A DNA stretch of 11,095 bases from contig PMCR01000532.1 in assembly GCA_003155465.1 (NCBI GenBank), positions 1 to 11,095 of the forward strand. The letters are read 5' to 3'. This stretch comes from Myxococcales bacterium (GTDB taxonomy: Bacteria; Myxococcota; Polyangia; Fen-1088). The position numbers and the translations under genes are program-made. Shown here in pieces: positions 1 to 5,448 of the stretch (position 1 is its first letter; each line of letters begins with the position of its first letter). The notes beneath the pieces are model-generated. The model did no database searches. It was not told the DNA's origin and saw only the letters and a program-made list of their open reading frames with translations.

Positions 1-120
1 CTGGATTTCTACTCTGTCAACTGCTCTAGTTTCGGGATGCTCCACTCCTACAGTACCGTGATCGGGACCGAAAAGAGCATGTGGGTCCCCTTCAGCGGCT
101 ATGAGGACGCCGACATATAG
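1..120 (+). CDS. C-terminal fragment of an unrecognised protein
   Basis: An open frame runs from the first base of the window to a TAG at 118-120 and encodes 39 residues ending in FSGYEDADI. The segment has aromatic and polar residues, one Cys, no membrane segment and no motif I recognise. Its 5' part lies outside the window, so the family cannot be judged. It is on the same strand as the next gene, 147 nt away. That gap (121-267) shows no clear promoter or terminator. The reading frame is the only evidence, so function is unknown. Confidence 0.5.
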   Translation: MDFYSVNCSSFGMLHSYSTVIGTEKSMWVPFSGYEDADI

Positions 121-267
121 GCGCCCACCTGGAGCAAGATCCTGGCCCTATTGGGGCCGCCCAGCAGCTCAACAACGTGTGGCTGCAACGCCAGAGACAC
201 GAAGCACGAGCCATTTTCCACGACCTGAGATGCCATCGGCACCAAGAACCCTCGCAAAGGATACTCC

Positions 268-561
268 ATGAAGAAGCTCATCATAGGTGCGTTACTAGTA
301 GCTCTCTGTTGCGCTCCGTCCATCGCGCAGGCGGAAATGCCCCGCGCGCCTTCGGCGGCCGCCGCCCAGGCACCGGGCGGGCGGCCCGCCGCATCCGCGC
401 CGGTCGATGACTCTCCGGGCGGCACGCGTGACTACGCCGCGCGGGAGGCGGCCGCTCTCCAGCTCGGCCAGTTCGAGGGCGGCAGCGGGGGAATCTACAT
501 CGGGACCGGCGCGCTCGTCGTGGCCCTGATCGTGGTGCTCGTCATTGTCCTGATCCGCTAA
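268..561 (+). CDS. Small secreted/membrane-anchored protein, PA2779-like
   Basis: This 97-aa protein starts at an ATG preceded by AAGGA about 8 nt upstream. Residues 1-22 form a Sec signal peptide (MKKLIIGALLVALCC... ending AQA). Residues 23-50 are Ala/Pro/Gly-rich and probably unstructured. A GG-x-GG motif at 71-75 precedes a hydrophobic segment at about 78-96 that ends in a single Arg. Two hydrophobic ends around a short soluble stretch with a glycine-rich motif resemble the PA2779 family of Pseudomonas, which is encoded beside the PA2778 C39-like peptidase. The gene here is likewise followed by such a peptidase after 6 nt, so an operon and possibly a protease-substrate or protease-adaptor relationship are inferred. 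The family assignment rests on architecture and context, not on clear sequence identity. Confidence 0.7.
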   Translation: MKKLIIGALLVALCCAPSIAQAEMPRAPSAAAAQAPGGRPAASAPVDDSPGGTRDYAAREAAALQLGQFEGGSGGIYIGTGALVVALIVVLVIVLIR

Positions 562-567
562 TCTCCA

Positions 568-1182
568 GTGCGCGCCCACACCGCCAGACCACGCATCGCG
601 AGCCCCGAGCGCCTCGCGCTTCTCGGCTGCCTTCTGGCGACCGGCTGCTATCTGGGCTCGGCCAGGAACGCCACGCTGGCCGACCTGACGGGCGAGGAGG
701 GCTGGGAGTTGGTCGAGGGCGTGGCCACGGTCCGCCAGAGCGGCAACGAGGACTGCGGTGCCGCGGCCTTGGCAATGGTCCTCGGCTATTGGCGCGTTCC
801 GGTCACGCGTGACGGTATCACAGCCGCCAACCCGCCAGCGCCCGAGCGGGGCATCAAGGCAGCGGCCCTGCGCGATTTCACCCGACGACAGGGCCTGCAG
901 GCTTTCGTCATCCCGGGCCAGCTCGCCGACCTCGATCGCGAGATCCATCAGCACCATCCAGTGTTGGTTGGCTTGATGAAACGCTACGGCCGGAGCTCGT
1001 ACTCCCACTACGAGGTGGTCATAGGCGTCAACCGCCCAAAGCAGCGCGTCCTCACTATCGATCCGGCTCGCGGTCTACGGGTGAACAGCCGCGAGGGTTT
1101 CGCCACCGAGTGGGCCGCCGCCGGTCAGGTCACGCTGGTCGTCTTCCCCCAAGCTCCCGCCCCACAGGTCGGTCCGAAATAG
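568..1182 (+). CDS. C39-like (papain-fold) cysteine peptidase, probable lipoprotein, PA2778-like
   Basis: The 204-residue product begins at GTG (568), 6 nt after the preceding stop. No strong Shine-Dalgarno sequence is visible, so translation may be coupled. Residues 15-27 are hydrophobic and end LLATGC, a plausible lipobox with Cys27. The segment VRQSGNEDCGAAALAMVLGYW matches the C39/papain-like active site, with oxyanion Gln57 and nucleophile Cys63. SHYEVVIGV supplies His147 and TIDPARG supplies Asp165, completing the triad. Peptidases of this fold cleave double-glycine leaders or related substrates, and PA2778-type members are periplasmic or outer-membrane lipoproteins. As I recall, PA2778-type proteins carry a C-terminal TPR region, which is absent here. 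The adjacent small protein has a GG-x-GG motif and could be its partner. That pairing is inference, and the fold assignment is the firmer part. Confidence 0.8.
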   Translation: MRAHTARPRIASPERLALLGCLLATGCYLGSARNATLADLTGEEGWELVEGVATVRQSGNEDCGAAALAMVLGYWRVPVTRDGITAANPPAPERGIKAAALRDFTRRQGLQAFVIPGQLADLDREIHQHHPVLVGLMKRYGRSSYSHYEVVIGVNRPKQRVLTIDPARGLRVNSREGFATEWAAAGQVTLVVFPQAPAPQVGPK

Positions 1183-1195
1183 CGCCGGGGGCGCT
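1181..1195 (+). terminator. GC-rich hairpin at the end of the peptidase gene
   Basis: AGCGCC-ggg-GGCGCT forms a perfect 6-bp stem with a 3-nt loop, beginning inside the TAG stop codon. No T-run follows, so it is not a canonical intrinsic terminator. It could be a 3' stabilising stem or could assist Rho-dependent ending. Confidence 0.3.
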
Positions 1196-1318
1196 CGGAT
1201 TGGTAACCAGGGTACCGGGTGAGAGATTCCACTGCTTCATTTGGGGCAGGTCGCTCGCCCTGGGAAGGTTGGCCGAGAATCCAGTTCGTCGGCGCTCTAG
1301 GTCGGCCGTCTCCCTTCC

Positions 1319-1410
1319 TCGAATTGGGAGAGGCGGCATTTCATCTTGATTGAACAAGCCAGGCCTGCGGGACCATCTGCGATGCAAGTGCCTGAACTTA
1401 CTTGCGTCTC
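1319..1410 (+). promoter_or_regulatory. Upstream regulatory module, copy 1 (putative sigma-54 activator sites)
   Basis: This is the first of three related intergenic modules. It starts TCGAATTG (1319-1326) and has TCATCTTGATTG at 1341, exactly 22 nt on. GATGCAAGTG lies at 1381-1390, 62 nt from the start, with an opposing half TACTTGCGTC at 1399-1408. The two halves match at 8 of 10 positions as a DNA dyad, and the two mismatches would be G-U pairs in RNA. The spacing from TCGAATTG to the promoter CTGCTGT is 108 nt, identical to copy 2. It lies between the C39 peptidase gene and the OmpA gene and probably controls the latter. The activator protein is not known. Confidence 0.6.
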
Positions 1411-1415
1411 ATCGG

Positions 1416-1431
1416 TGGCCCGAAAACTGCT
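1416..1431 (+). promoter_or_regulatory. Sigma-54 (RpoN) type -24/-12 promoter of the ompA-ice-binding operon
   Basis: TGGCCCG-AAAA-CTGCT matches the sigma-54 consensus TGGCACG-N4-TTGCW. The near-invariant GG (1417-1418) and GC (1429-1430) are separated by exactly 10 nt. Transcription would start near 1442. That makes an ATG at 1448 almost leaderless and favours the ATG at 1532 as the OmpA start. Confidence 0.7.
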
Positions 1432-1486
1432 GTAGCCGCTTGCCGAGATGTCGGGCCCCTCAACCGTGGGGGCCAGGAAAGCTCTT

Positions 1487-1507
1487 TGGCGGAGCCGATC
1501 TCCGCCA
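1487..1507 (+). promoter_or_regulatory. 5'UTR stem-loop of the ompA operon
   Basis: TGGCGGAG-ccgat-CTCCGCCA is a perfect 8-bp stem with a 5-nt loop, lying between the predicted sigma-54 start (about 1442) and the GGAG ribosome binding site at 1522-1525. Comparable stems occur in the leaders of the other two modules. A role in mRNA stability or translation is possible but not shown. Confidence 0.45.
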
Positions 1508-1531
1508 GGACCAACCTACCCGGAGACAAAA

Positions 1532-2701
1532 ATGACTCAAAGATTCACACTACTGGGCTCAGCGAAGGCCGCCATCGCAAGCGTGGTATTGCTGCTGGTC
1601 GCCCCATTCGTCCAGGCATCCGAGGCCGAGACCTCGGGCGCCAACCCCAGGCCAGCGCAGATCGGTGATTTCGCCTTGAAGGTCGAACCCGGGGTGGCGA
1701 TCCCCCTGACTGACCCGCAGTCGCAGGTCTTCAAGGTCGGCGGGGGACAAACCATCAAGGCCCTCTGGATGGTGAATGAGTACATAGACGTCGGGCCCAG
1801 CGTGAGCTTCATGGCTCTGCCCACCGAGACATCGCTGGGCGATTTCGGGACAGCGTGGGCCTTCGGCGGAGGTCTGCGGCTCAGGCGTCCACACGATGTT
1901 CCTGCCCGGCACGCGTTCTACGCCAGCTCGCCGTGGGTGGACGCTGACGCGCTCTACGTCCGCACTGGCGGACTCAACCGCGCTGGCTTCGCGGTTGCCG
2001 CTGGGCTTTCGGTACCCATCGGAGAGGCGCGTGCCTTCTGGATCGGACCCTTCGTGCGCTACCTGCACATCATGCAGCAGCCCGAACGGACCGGCTTCGA
2101 CAACCACGACGCCAAGATCTTGAGTTTGGGCGTCAGCCTTGAAGTGGGCACCGGTATCCAACGCGAACGCGAGGCCGTCGCCGCGGCAGAGGTCCGCACC
2201 ATCAACAAGGAGACCTTCCTCTGCCCCGACCGTGATAACGATGGGGTCCCCGACAGTGTGGACCGCTGCCCTGACGTGGCGGGTCCGATGGACAACTGGG
2301 GCTGCCCTGCGTACAAGAAGCTCGTCGTCAAGCGGGACAAGCTCGAGCTGAAGGAGAGGATCTACTTCGCCTGGGACCAGGCAGTTCTCCAAGACGTGTC
2401 GTTCCCTGTGCTCGACGAAGTTGTGCAGGCACTGAAAGACAACAAGGGTTTCCGCGTGCAGGTCGAGGGGCATACCTCGTCCGAGGGAAGCGATGACCAC
2501 AACCAGACGCTTTCCGAGAAACGGGCGGCGGCGGTGCTCGACTACCTCGAAGCGCACGGCATCGGGAAAGAGCGCCTGGTCTCAACCGGCTTCGCCTCTT
2601 CGGTTCCAGTCGACACCAATGCCACCATCGCCGGTCGTGAGAACAACCGACGCGTAGAGTTCGTTGTCCACTTCATCATCCTCAATGACGGGAGCAAGTA
2701 A
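1532..2701 (+). CDS. OmpA-family outer-membrane protein with TSP3 linker
   Basis: The 389-aa protein starts at the ATG at 1532, which has GGAG 6 nt upstream and opens directly onto a signal peptide (residues 1-29, ending FVQA). An in-frame ATG at 1448 would add 28 residues that hide the signal. Residues about 45-212 alternate in the manner of an outer-membrane beta-barrel. Residues 231-259 (CPDRDNDGVPDSVDRCPD...) are a thrombospondin type 3, calcium-binding linker. Residues about 275-385 are an OmpA C-terminal peptidoglycan-binding domain with LSEKRA and ENNRRVEF. At the position of the usual GHTD aspartate, which contacts diaminopimelate in OmpA domains, this protein has Ser316 (GHTS), while Arg331 is kept. 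It probably anchors the outer membrane to the wall, perhaps more weakly. The next gene begins 1 nt after its stop, so the two share a transcript, probably from the sigma-54 promoter. Confidence 0.88.
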   Translation: MTQRFTLLGSAKAAIASVVLLLVAPFVQASEAETSGANPRPAQIGDFALKVEPGVAIPLTDPQSQVFKVGGGQTIKALWMVNEYIDVGPSVSFMALPTETSLGDFGTAWAFGGGLRLRRPHDVPARHAFYASSPWVDADALYVRTGGLNRAGFAVAAGLSVPIGEARAFWIGPFVRYLHIMQQPERTGFDNHDAKILSLGVSLEVGTGIQREREAVAAAEVRTINKETFLCPDRDNDGVPDSVDRCPDVAGPMDNWGCPAYKKLVVKRDKLELKERIYFAWDQAVLQDVSFPVLDEVVQALKDNKGFRVQVEGHTSSEGSDDHNQTLSEKRAAAVLDYLEAHGIGKERLVSTGFASSVPVDTNATIAGRENNRRVEFVVHFIILNDGSK

Positions 2702-2702
2702 C

Positions 2703-4136
2703 ATGAAGACACTCAAAGGTACTGCGCTGTTCCTGCTGTTGTTCCTGCTGCCCGCGTGCGGACAGCGTCTGGTGGAGTTCCCCAAATCCGGCACGACGGA
2801 CGCGAGAAGCACCGATGCGAGAGCCACCGAGGCCGGGAAACCCGACGTGCGGAATCCTGAAGTGGGGAACCCCGACGTGGGGAACCTCGACGCGGGGAAC
2901 CCCGACGTGGGGAATGCCGACGTGGCGAACCCCGAGGTCGGGAACATCGATGCGAGAACCCCCGATGCGAGAACCATCGACGCCGGTAACCCCGACGCCG
3001 CGAACAGCGACGCGAAGGACATCGAGGCCGGCAACCCCGACGCCGCGAACAGCGACGCGAAGGACATCGAGGCCGGCAACCCCGACACCGCGAACAGCGA
3101 CGCGAAAAACATCGAGGCCGGCAACCCCGACACCGCAAACAGCGACACAGGCAACCCCGAGGTCAGGAACATTGACGGCGCGAGCATCGAGGCCGGGAAC
3201 CCCGATCCCGGGCATTCCGACGCCGGTAGCCCCGACGTGAGGAGCATCGACGCCGCGAATATCGACGCCCCGAACCTTGACGCCGCAGATGCCGAAGCCG
3301 CAAACCCCGACGCCGAAGATAGCGACGCCGCGAACAGCGACGCGGGACCGGTCATCGTGATAAACCTTGGATTGGCCACCCCGTTTGCGATTGCGGCGAC
3401 AGCGGGAGTCACCAACACCATTACCGCGCCACTCACCCGAATTAATGGCGACGTGGTGCTGGACCCAAATCAGACGTGCAACGCCGTGACGGTTGACAAC
3501 GCGGGGGGCTTTGGCCTTTGCGGAGGCATGCCTCCGATAATCAACGGGACGGTAATCACCAACCTGTATCCAGACACAACCAGGTCAACCGCGATCAGGG
3601 CCGCTTTGAATGCGGCGTTTCTCACCATCACTCCTTTGGCCGGCCCCCCAGCCGTCGGTACCTTGGGAGGGGGCACCCCTATTGCAGCTCCCACTACCTT
3701 GGGAGACGTGGCAGGGAACCCACCCGTGCTCGGGGACAACTGGTTCACTCCCGGCGTCTATACATCCGGCACTTCGATCCTGATAACCGGGGATGTCACG
3801 CTTGACGGGCAGGGCGACCCGAATGCCGTCTTCATCTTCCAGTCGGGGAGTTCGCTGACTACGGCAGACGGCGCCGCCAGCCCCGGGGCACACACCCGCA
3901 TCCTTCTAAGCCACGGCACCAAGGCCTCCAACGTCTGGTGGCAGGTGGCCAGCTCAGCGACGCTTGGATCGTACTCTGAGTTCCGCGGCAACATACTGGC
4001 TGCTTACGATATCACGCTGAAGACCGGCGCAACGGCCTGTGGCAGGTCGATGGCAGGGGCGTGGGTAGGCGGTTCCGGCGCGTTCGTATTCGACTCTAAC
4101 GTCGTCTCGGTGCCGGGCAATGGTTGCCCATTGTAA
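2703..4136 (+). CDS. Lipoprotein with acidic pentapeptide repeats and a DUF3494 ice-binding-like domain
   Basis: This 477-aa product starts at the ATG at 2703 with GGGAG 8 nt upstream, 1 nt after the OmpA stop. An earlier in-frame ATG at 2664 lies inside ompA and would bury the signal peptide. Residues 1-19 form a lipoprotein signal (LLPAC, Cys19). Residues 31-215 are 37 uninterrupted five-residue units with Asp or Glu at position 3 of every unit. Residues about 218-477 match the DUF3494 ice-binding fold: INLGLATPFAIAATAGVTNT, then TLGGGTPIAAPTTLGDVAGN, GVYTSGTSILITGDVTLDGQ, NAVFIFQSGSSL, KASNVWWQVASSATLG, FRGNILAAYDITLKTGA, and a Cys-containing end (VPGNGCPL). DUF3494 proteins are right-handed beta-solenoids; characterised members bind ice, and others may act in adhesion. 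The repeat would be a long, highly negative stalk holding the solenoid off the outer membrane. Whether it binds ice cannot be judged from sequence. Confidence 0.88.
   Translation: MKTLKGTALFLLLFLLPACGQRLVEFPKSGTTDARSTDARATEAGKPDVRNPEVGNPDVGNLDAGNPDVGNADVANPEVGNIDARTPDARTIDAGNPDAANSDAKDIEAGNPDAANSDAKDIEAGNPDTANSDAKNIEAGNPDTANSDTGNPEVRNIDGASIEAGNPDPGHSDAGSPDVRSIDAANIDAPNLDAADAEAANPDAEDSDAANSDAGPVIVINLGLATPFAIAATAGVTNTITAPLTRINGDVVLDPNQTCNAVTVDNAGGFGLCGGMPPIINGTVITNLYPDTTRSTAIRAALNAAFLTITPLAGPPAVGTLGGGTPIAAPTTLGDVAGNPPVLGDNWFTPGVYTSGTSILITGDVTLDGQGDPNAVFIFQSGSSLTTADGAASPGAHTRILLSHGTKASNVWWQVASSATLGSYSEFRGNILAAYDITLKTGATACGRSMAGAWVGGSGAFVFDSNVVSVPGNGCPL
2793..3347 (+). repeat. 15-bp-periodic coding repeat: 37 acidic pentapeptides
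   Basis: The 555 bp encode 37 consecutive units of consensus N-[P/S/I]-[D/E]-[A/V]-[G/A/K/R] with no slip of register, and the third residue is acidic in all 37. Inside the array a 45-bp (three-unit) block is repeated at 2985-3029, 3030-3074 and 3075-3119. The first two copies differ at one base, and the third differs from the second at three. This indicates recent slippage or unequal-recombination growth on top of an older 15-bp periodicity. Classical pentapeptide-repeat proteins need Leu or Phe at the centre of each unit, which is missing here. Confidence 0.9.
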
Positions 4137-4182
4137 GTTCTCTACAATGCCGACTGATCAAGCCCATCCGGCGCAAAGCATG

Positions 4183-4200
4183 CGCGGAAGCGAATCCGCG
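4183..4200 (+). terminator. Hairpin downstream of the ice-binding-like gene
   Basis: CGCGGA-agcgaa-TCCGCG is a perfect 6-bp stem with a 6-nt loop, 47 nt after the stop codon at 4136. No T-run follows. It is the only evident candidate for ending the first operon in the gene-free stretch 4137-4481, whose remainder holds regulatory module 2 and a leader. Confidence 0.3.
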
Positions 4201-4281
4201 ATCCGCTCCCACCGCGGCGAGGACCACACCGTCATCGGCGCGGGTTCCGGAGCGTCCGCGCGCGCCGGGGGTCTGATTCCC

Positions 4282-4374
4282 TCGAATTGAATGAGGCGGT
4301 ACCTCATTTCGATAGAATTGTCCGGCCCCTCGCATCTGTCTGCGATGCAAGTGCTTGAAGTCACTTGCATCGCA
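4282..4374 (+). promoter_or_regulatory. Upstream regulatory module, copy 2, with two strong dyads
   Basis: This copy starts TCGAATTG (4282-4289), has TCATTTCGATAG 22 nt on (4304), and GATGCAAGTG 62 nt on (4344), the same spacings as copy 1. It holds two palindromes. AATGAGG-N5-CCTCATT (4290-4308) is centred about 106 nt before the predicted start, where sigma-54 activators normally bind. TGCGATGCAAGTG-N8-CACTTGCATCGCA (4341-4374) is a perfect 13-bp inverted repeat centred near -47. The second is unusually close for an activator site and might bind a repressor, an accessory factor, or form a structure. The binding protein is unknown. Confidence 0.65.
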
Positions 4375-4378
4375 CAGC

Positions 4379-4394
4379 TGGCCTGAAAGCTGCT
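4379..4394 (+). promoter_or_regulatory. Sigma-54 type promoter of the four-gene envelope operon
   Basis: TGGCCTG-AAAG-CTGCT fits the -24/-12 consensus with GG (4380-4381) and GC (4392-4393) exactly 10 nt apart. The predicted start is near 4405, giving a leader of about 77 nt before the ATG at 4482. Confidence 0.7.
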
Positions 4395-4420
4395 GTATGC
4401 GTGTGCGCGGATGGGGGCAA

Positions 4421-4434
4421 GCCGCCTTCGCGGC
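4421..4434 (+). promoter_or_regulatory. 5'UTR stem-loop of the envelope operon
   Basis: GCCGC-CTTC-GCGGC forms a 5-bp GC stem with a tetraloop in the leader between the predicted start at about 4405 and the ribosome binding site at about 4468-4475. The other two modules have leader hairpins of different sequence in an equivalent place. Confidence 0.35.
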
Positions 4435-4481
4435 AGGTTCCGAGACGCAACAATGCGCCAAGGCAAGAAGGAAAGTGACCC

Positions 4482-4697
4482 ATGAAGAGCCAGGTTAACA
4501 AGACTGCACAGTTCGGGGAATTTGTCGTGGCCGCATTCGATGGGGCGGCCCAGTACAGCAGGGATCCGCTGGAGGTATCACGTCTGGCGGCCGGGGCGGT
4601 ATCGCTGATGCTGCGACACACGCAGAGGGAATCGATTTCACTGTGGCGGCAGCAACACGCACCAGGACAGCAAGCACATGTCAATCGGCATAACTGA
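4482..4697 (+). CDS. Small conserved-looking protein of unknown function (71 aa)
   Basis: The ATG at 4482 follows AAGGAAAGTGACCC, a good ribosome binding site. The protein is soluble, without signal or membrane segment. Residues 9-47 (AQFGEFVVAAFDGAAQYSRD... then EVSRLAAGAVSLMLRH) look like two amphipathic helices around a short Ser-Arg-Asp-Pro turn. The C-terminal 24 residues are polar, Gln/His-rich and probably disordered. I recall similar short hypothetical proteins in other proteobacteria but know no function for them. It is the first gene after the second sigma-54 promoter, and the next gene begins 16 nt after its stop, so it probably belongs to a four-gene operon. It may be cytoplasmic. 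Confidence 0.75.
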   Translation: MKSQVNKTAQFGEFVVAAFDGAAQYSRDPLEVSRLAAGAVSLMLRHTQRESISLWRQQHAPGQQAHVNRHN

Positions 4698-4713
4698 CTG
4701 AAGGGAGGACTTC

Positions 4714-4992
4714 ATGGAAGGCACGGAAGGGCACGTAGGGAGAATGGAAACGCAACTGAAGCAATGGGGAGCGAGGCTCGACGAGATCGTGGCGAAAGTC
4801 GAGAAGGCCGGCACGGCAGTCAAGGCGGACCATCGCAAGCGCGTTGATGACCTGAAAGCGAAGTACCAGGCCGCACAGTCGAGGCTCGCCGAAGTCAAGG
4901 CCGCGGGCGGCGAAAAGTGGGAGACCCTGAAGACTGGCGTAGAGAGCGCATGGAGCGAGCTCGAAGCCGCCTTCAAGAAGCTGAAGAACTAG
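4714..4992 (+). CDS. Small coiled-coil protein, stress-response type
   Basis: This 92-aa protein starts at the ATG at 4714 behind GGGAGGA with ideal spacing. Almost the whole chain (about residues 8-91) is Lys/Glu/Ala-rich and helical, with heptad-like hydrophobic spacing (LKQWGARLDEIVAKVEKAG, then VDDLKAKYQAAQSRLAEVK). A Gly-Gly break at 65-66 could form a hairpin of two helices. There is no signal peptide or membrane segment. It resembles coiled-coil proteins annotated as sll1863-type stress proteins, but low-complexity helices make such likeness weak. It lies second in the probable four-gene operon, 46 nt before the DUF4398 lipoprotein gene. Confidence 0.8.
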   Translation: MEGTEGHVGRMETQLKQWGARLDEIVAKVEKAGTAVKADHRKRVDDLKAKYQAAQSRLAEVKAAGGEKWETLKTGVESAWSELEAAFKKLKN

Positions 4993-5038
4993 CAGGCGTT
5001 CAGTGAAACGGGCATCCAAGCACAAGAAGGAGGATTCG

Positions 5039-5407
5039 ATGAGACACATATTCAAGATCACAACCATGGTGTTCGCCATTGCCGGTGCGACCACTGCAAT
5101 CGGCGCGGGTTGCGCCAGCGCCCCGCCACTCCGCACAGAGGCGTCCAGCTCGGGGATTCGGGCAGCCGAGGAGGTTGGGGCGGCCAAGGTACCGCAAGCC
5201 TCGCTGCATCTGCAGCTGGCGAAAGAGGAGCTGGAAAATGCCAAGGGACTGGCCGCGAAGGACCAGAAGGGAATGGCTGTGTCGATGTTGTCGCGGGCCG
5301 AAGCCGACGCCGAGCTGGCGGTTGCGCTCTCCCGCGAAGACGCCGAAAAGGCAGAGGCCAAAGGCGCAGTGGACCGTGTGCGCCAACTGCGGCTAGAGAA
5401 CAAGTGA
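5039..5407 (+). CDS. DUF4398-domain lipoprotein
   Basis: The 122-aa product starts at the ATG at 5039, preceded by AAGGAGG at a spacing of 5 nt. A GTG at 5003 in the same frame has no such site and would put charged residues before the signal peptide. Residues 1-24 are a lipoprotein signal (AIGAGC, Cys25). Residues about 35-120 form two long Ala/Glu/Lys-rich helices typical of DUF4398 (ASLHLQLAKEELENAKGLAA, then SRAEADAELAVALSREDAEK). DUF4398 lipoproteins have no defined biochemical role. They are often encoded next to OmpA-domain proteins that also carry DUF4398, as here 41 nt downstream. The two products may bundle their helices in the periplasm. Confidence 0.85.
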   Translation: MRHIFKITTMVFAIAGATTAIGAGCASAPPLRTEASSSGIRAAEEVGAAKVPQASLHLQLAKEELENAKGLAAKDQKGMAVSMLSRAEADAELAVALSREDAEKAEAKGAVDRVRQLRLENK

Positions 5408-5448
5408 ATCGTGGAATTGCAGAAACCGTGAAGTGAAAGGAAACTCAC

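Noticed and set aside
1448..1531. Longer N-terminus for the OmpA protein from ATG 1448
   Set aside because: It would lie 6 nt after the predicted transcript start, lacks a ribosome binding site and would place 28 charged or polar residues before a good signal peptide.
1559..2557. Minus-strand open frame of 332 codons opposite the OmpA gene
   Set aside because: It is antisense to a gene with signal peptide, TSP3 and OmpA domains, and the translation has no recognisable features.
2985..3134. Short regularly spaced repeats that might suggest CRISPR
   Set aside because: The units are contiguous 45-bp tandem copies without unique spacers and stay in one coding frame.
2793..3347. Classical pentapeptide-repeat (quadrilateral helix) protein
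   Set aside because: That fold needs Leu or Phe at the centre of each unit; here the centre varies between Pro, Ser, Ile and Ala, and the constant residue is acidic.
2582..3436. Minus-strand repetitive protein opposite the acidic repeats
   Set aside because: A 15-bp-periodic DNA repeat is open in several frames on both strands. Only the plus-strand frame has a lipoprotein signal, a ribosome binding site and a downstream domain.
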